Source: JBFELO01 sp041552055
GTDB taxonomy: Bacteria; Acidobacteriota; Thermoanaerobaculia; Thermoanaerobaculales; Sulfomarinibacteraceae
NCBI GenBank assembly: GCA_041552055.1
Contig: JBFELO010000034.1
Location: 1-35,838 of the forward strand
Reading direction: 5' to 3'
Length of the DNA: 35,838 nucleotides
Positions 33,065 through 35,838 of this stretch are shown here, one piece after another. The position numbers were made by a program, and so were the translations under genes. Position 1 is the stretch's first letter; each line of letters starts with the position of its first letter. Under the pieces are notes generated by a model, which made no database searches, had not been told where the DNA came from, and worked only from the letters and a program-made list of their open reading frames with translations.

Positions 33065-33651
33065 GACTCGACTCCAAGCAGTTCTTTCAGGCGGTTGATG
33101 GCCAATCGATGTCGACTCGCCGCGGTGAAGGTCGGGATGTGGCAGACCTCGCCGATCTCGCGGAACGACAGCGCCGCGAAGTGCCGCAAGAAGACCACCT
33201 CCCGCTGGGCAGCCGGTAGCTCGAGCAGCAGGTCCGACGCCCTCCGGCCATCGATCCTGGCGTCGACGTTCTCGATGGCGACCAGGGTCGGAACGCTCTC
33301 GGGCATCGGTGATTCGCGGCGGCGCGCAGCATCTGCAGCCGCGTTGTGGGTCATGCGCAGCAGATAGGCCCGGGGGTTCCGCACGCCGCCGAACTTGGCG
33401 GGCCTGCTCGACAGGCGAAGGAAGACCTCCTGGACGGCGTCCTCCGCATCGGCCGTCGAGCCGGTTCGCCACAGGGCGAGGCCGTACAGATCGTCGGCGA
33501 TCAGGTTCCAGACCCGCTCGACGGCATCGCCCTTTCCCTCGCTCAGCTGGCGTAGGGCCGCCTTCAGTTCCTCGTCGACCTCAGCACGGCTGGAAGGTTG
33601 AGAATCCACTGCGAATTCGACCGCCGCAAGTGTATCGCCTATCGTGTCCAC
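33061..33651 (-). CDS. ECF-type RNA polymerase sigma factor
   Basis: This is an extracytoplasmic-function sigma factor of about 196 residues. Region 2 includes ADDLYGLALWRTG, AEDAVQEVFLRL and NPRAYLLRMTHNAAAD. Region 4 includes LPAAQREVVFLRHFA, FREIGEVCHIP and RLAINRLKELL. The start is uncertain. GTG 33651 was chosen because a longer start (ATG 33723) lies inside a REP-like hairpin whose ATG belongs to the repeat consensus, and neither has a clear ribosome-binding site. GTG 33609 is also possible. The stop overlaps the small membrane protein (ATGA). It probably directs RNA polymerase to envelope-response genes. Confidence 0.88.
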   Translation of the reverse strand: MDTIGDTLAAVEFAVDSQPSSRAEVDEELKAALRQLSEGKGDAVERVWNLIADDLYGLALWRTGSTADAEDAVQEVFLRLSSRPAKFGGVRNPRAYLLRMTHNAAADAARRRESPMPESVPTLVAIENVDARIDGRRASDLLLELPAAQREVVFLRHFAALSFREIGEVCHIPTFTAASRHRLAINRLKELLGVES

Positions 33652-33695
33652 GTCTGAATGACCGATGGAGTCGCCGTTTTTGTCATGCGAGAGGT

Positions 33696-33790
33696 GATGA
33701 GGGGGTGACCGCCAGGCACTCATGCACGAGTGCCTGGCTGGGGTTGGGGGGATGAGGGGAATCTCCCAGGTCCGTCATCCCCTCACCCCC
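33696..33790. repeat. REP-like unit upstream of the sigma gene, with an inverted end
   Basis: GATGAGGGGG TGACC is followed by a 10-bp hairpin, GCCAGGCACT (33711-33720) with AGTGCCTGGC (33729-33738), then TGGGG, TTGGGGG and GATGAGGGG (to 33759). The loop contains CATGCACG. An inverted copy of the flank, GTCATCCCCTCACCCCC, follows at 33774-33790. It clearly matches unit 2 at 31251-31313. Confidence 0.85.
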
Positions 33791-33809
33791 ACGGGTCGGT
33801 GTGGGATTC

Positions 33810-34904
33810 TCAATACTCTCGAGAGAGCAGATGTCGATTGCCGACGTGGACGCGTGTGAGGCCGGCGTCGGACGCCGCCTCGAGAGCCTCGCTCGCGTGG
33901 CGCGCGGAGGTGAAGGGGAGGTCCGAAGCGGTGAACTGGGGGGCGAACGCCAGGAGAGCGTACGGCGTTTCCGGATCGACCGACGCGATAAACAGGGCGA
34001 TGGCCGCGACCTCCTCGGGGGTGACATAGCCGGGGACCAACAACGTGCTGGCCACGACGAGGGGCGTGTCGCGCCGCTCGGGCGCACGCGAGGCGGCGCG
34101 TTCGAAGTTGTCGAGTGTGCGCTGATTGTCGGTGCCGGTCAGGGCGAGGTGGAGACGCTCGTCGTACGCCTTAAGGTCGAACTTGACCGTGCCTCCGCTG
34201 TCGAGTGACAGCTGTACCGCTTTGTCGAGCAGGCGTGGATTCTGGGAGCCGTTGGTCTCCCAGCACACCCTCAGTCCGCGGGCGGCGAGTCGTCGCGCCG
34301 AGGCGAGCGCATGTGGCATCTGGCTCGCGGGGTCTCCGCCGAAGTAGCACACGCAGTAGGTCTGCCGATTGGCGCGGTCGGCAAGCTCGTCGGACGACAC
34401 CAGCGCGGCGGTCTCGGGATCGGCATCCCGAAACTGCCAGTTCTGACAGAACAGGCAGTTGAAGGTGCAGCTGGCGTAGAACACCGCGAGGTTGTGCAGC
34501 CCGAGCTGGTGGTGGCCGTCGCAGACCCAGTCGGCGACGCAGTTGGTGGGGAGTGGGTCGCAGTAGGAGTGGAGCAGGCCACAGCTCGGCTGGCCTGCAA
34601 GCTGACGGATGCGCACCGCGCCGGAGCGGGCCGCTGCTCCCTCCCGCAGGTTGCAGTAGCCCCGCTCGCCGACGCCCATGCGGCAACCGCGGGCACACAC
34701 GTGACAGGTGGCACCTGGTCGGCCGGTGGGCGGACGCCTCGGAAGCGCGTGACGGGTCCGGCTTGCCGTGTGCGCCGCCTCGATCGTAGGGGCGCTCTCT
34801 GCCGCGCGCTCCGTCACACAGTTCCGGCAGATCCCGAGTGCGCCCATCACCGGGCTGGACCGGTAACCGCAAAGAGTGCACGCACGCGCGAGCGGACTGG
34901 TCAT
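33810..34904 (-). CDS. Radical SAM protein (AmmeMemoRadiSam / PFL-activase-like)
   Basis: This 364-residue protein has the [4Fe-4S]/SAM motif as C146-x3-C150-x2-C153 (CTFNCLFCQNW). Before it are a zinc-ribbon-like pair (C9-x2-C12 and C26-x2-C29) and a second cysteine cluster, C67-x2-C70-x3-C74 and C84, as seen in radical SAM proteins grouped with AMMECR1 and Memo proteins. The later part has WETNG and TVKFDLKAYDE, usual for the partial TIM barrel. The reaction is unknown. AMMECR1 and Memo genes are not in this window. ATG 34904 follows GAGG at about 8 bases. It diverges from the AlaX-like gene across 68 bases. Confidence 0.9.
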   Translation of the reverse strand: MTSPLARACTLCGYRSSPVMGALGICRNCVTERAAESAPTIEAAHTASRTRHALPRRPPTGRPGATCHVCARGCRMGVGERGYCNLREGAAARSGAVRIRQLAGQPSCGLLHSYCDPLPTNCVADWVCDGHHQLGLHNLAVFYASCTFNCLFCQNWQFRDADPETAALVSSDELADRANRQTYCVCYFGGDPASQMPHALASARRLAARGLRVCWETNGSQNPRLLDKAVQLSLDSGGTVKFDLKAYDERLHLALTGTDNQRTLDNFERAASRAPERRDTPLVVASTLLVPGYVTPEEVAAIALFIASVDPETPYALLAFAPQFTASDLPFTSARHASEALEAASDAGLTRVHVGNRHLLSREY

Positions 34905-34938
34905 GAAGCAGCCTCAGAACCAAGGTGAGTGCTTCCGC

Positions 34939-34951
34939 GTTGACTGTCAAC
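34939..34951. promoter_or_regulatory. Perfect inverted repeat in a divergent promoter region
   Basis: GTTGAC-T-GTCAAC is a 6-1-6 palindrome midway between the divergent radical SAM and AlaX-like genes. It could be an operator for a dimeric regulator. The short length means chance is not excluded. Confidence 0.3.
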
Positions 34952-34958
34952 GGCCTGT

Positions 34959-34964
34959 TAGACT
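34959..34964 (+). promoter_or_regulatory. Candidate -10 element of the AlaX-like gene
   Basis: TAGACT ends 8 bases before GTG 34973. TTGACT upstream (34940-34945) is too close (13 bases) for a normal -35. The gene lacks a Shine-Dalgarno sequence, so a leaderless start is possible. Confidence 0.3.
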
Positions 34965-34972
34965 GCCGCGCA

Positions 34973-35838
34973 GTGACACAATTCGCCTACGAGCGCGATG
35001 CCTACCTCAAGGAGCTCGACACCGAGGTGCTCGAGGTCGGGGATGACGAGGGTCGCCCGTACGCCGTCACCGCCGACACCGTCTTCTACCCGGAAGGCGG
35101 AGGGCAGCCCGCGGACCGTGGCACCATGGACGACGTCGAGGTGACCGGTGTTGTGTGGGTGGAGGGGGTGGTGCGGCACATGCTCTCCGCACCCCTGTCG
35201 TCCGCTCGGGTGCACCAGAGGATCGACTGGAGTAGACGCTTCGATCACATGCAGCAGCACACGGCGCAGCACATGCTCACCGCGCTCGCGCTGGCGCGGT
35301 TCGGATGGCCGACGACAGCGTTTCACCTCGGCCCACGCCAGTGCGACATCGAGTTGAACATTCCGGATCTTTCACGAGAGGATCTCGACAACCTCGAGCG
35401 CGCGGTCAACGAGGAGATTCGAGCGGCTCGACCAGTGACGGTGAGGTACGAGAAGACGTCACGGATGGAGGAGCTCGGCATACGAAGCAGGATCCTGCCG
35501 CAGGACTTCGCCTCGGACGAGCTGCGTCTGATCGAGATCGAAGGGGTCGATCTCAACACCTGCGGCGGGACCCACGTGCGCTCGACCGCAGAGATCGGTG
35601 CGGTGGCGTTGATCGGTGTCGAACCGATGCGTGGCGGCACGCGGGTCTTCTTCGTGGCCGGTGACCGTGTCTGCCGCCGACTCGTCGAGCACGAGCTGCG
35701 CAACGCTCGTCTGCGGTCGATCCTCGATTCTGCCGACGATGACCTCCCCGACGTGATCGAGTTCAGGATCACCAAGGAGAAGCAGCTCGCACGCGACCGC
35801 CGCCGCCTGATCGAGAATCTGGCGGAGGAGGCGGGCGG
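34973..35838 (+). CDS. Alanyl-tRNA editing protein (AlaX-type), 3'-truncated by the window
   Basis: The frame is open from GTG 34973 to the window end (288 full codons). AlaX proteins hydrolyse misacylated Ser- or Gly-tRNA(Ala) and resemble the editing domain of alanyl-tRNA synthetase. The GGGQP motif (42-46) is in the N-terminal barrel, the zinc ligands are H96-x3-H100 (HTAQH) and C197 with H201 (CGGTH). After the editing core the protein continues as a charged, probably helical segment, like the longer AlaX forms that carry a DHHA1-type C-terminal domain, though that part is not visible. No catalytic aminoacylation domain precedes it, so it is not AlaS itself. Confidence 0.92.
   Translation, partial: MTQFAYERDAYLKELDTEVLEVGDDEGRPYAVTADTVFYPEGGGQPADRGTMDDVEVTGVVWVEGVVRHMLSAPLSSARVHQRIDWSRRFDHMQQHTAQHMLTALALARFGWPTTAFHLGPRQCDIELNIPDLSREDLDNLERAVNEEIRAARPVTVRYEKTSRMEELGIRSRILPQDFASDELRLIEIEGVDLNTCGGTHVRSTAEIGAVALIGVEPMRGGTRVFFVAGDRVCRRLVEHELRNARLRSILDSADDDLPDVIEFRITKEKQLARDRRRLIENLAEEAG

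Overview
The window is a GC-rich chromosomal stretch from a Gram-negative (diderm) bacterium. An Omp85/TamA-like barrel with a TamB-like partner and a periplasmic HtrA protease imply an outer membrane. MurE carries the DNPR motif typical of meso-diaminopimelate addition. Gene content, GC richness and the unusual intergenic repeats would fit Acidobacteriota (Thermoanaerobaculia-like) or a similar environmental lineage. That placement is an inference, because there is no rRNA or other decisive marker here.

Layout. (1) 1-3252: the 3' part of uvrB, then a visibly less GC-rich gene for a polytopic membrane protein. (2) 3457-12025, minus strand: NAD kinase, a TamB-like protein, an Omp85 barrel protein with about seven POTRA repeats, then a Ca2+/Na+ antiporter that probably has its own promoter. 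(3) 12026-12661: a long intergenic region with a hexamer-repeat hairpin, a palindrome and the mraZ promoter/operator. (4) 12662-27999: a complete, tightly overlapping 14-gene dcw (division and cell wall) operon, mraZ-rsmH-ftsL-ftsI-murE-murF-mraY-murD-ftsW-murG-murC-ftsQ-ftsA-ftsZ. A structured trailer and a strong intrinsic terminator follow. murB and ddl, often found between murC and ftsQ, are absent. (5) 28315-29909: a GST-like protein and an alpha/beta hydrolase. (6) 30083-33651, minus strand: an HtrA/DegP-type protease, then an ECF sigma factor translationally coupled to two membrane-anchored proteins of unknown function. (7) 33810-35838: a radical SAM protein diverging from an AlaX-type alanyl-tRNA editing protein that runs off the window.

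The dcw operon encodes the cytoplasmic Mur ligases (MurC, D, E, F), the lipid steps (MraY, MurG), the septal synthase pair (FtsW, FtsI) and the divisome scaffold (FtsQ, FtsL, FtsA, FtsZ). Four regularly spaced TGGTC-like boxes upstream of mraZ look like the MraZ operator. TamA/TamB-like proteins probably serve outer-membrane biogenesis.

The least explained features are two families of intergenic elements. One consists of imperfect hairpins built from six-base repeats (three copies). The other is a REP-like family flanked by GATGAGGGG (three units). Also notable are four transcription-unit starts with a TANNNT hexamer only 6-8 bases before the start codon, the extra POTRA repeats, altered conserved motifs in FtsW and FtsA, and the sigma-linked membrane-protein operon.
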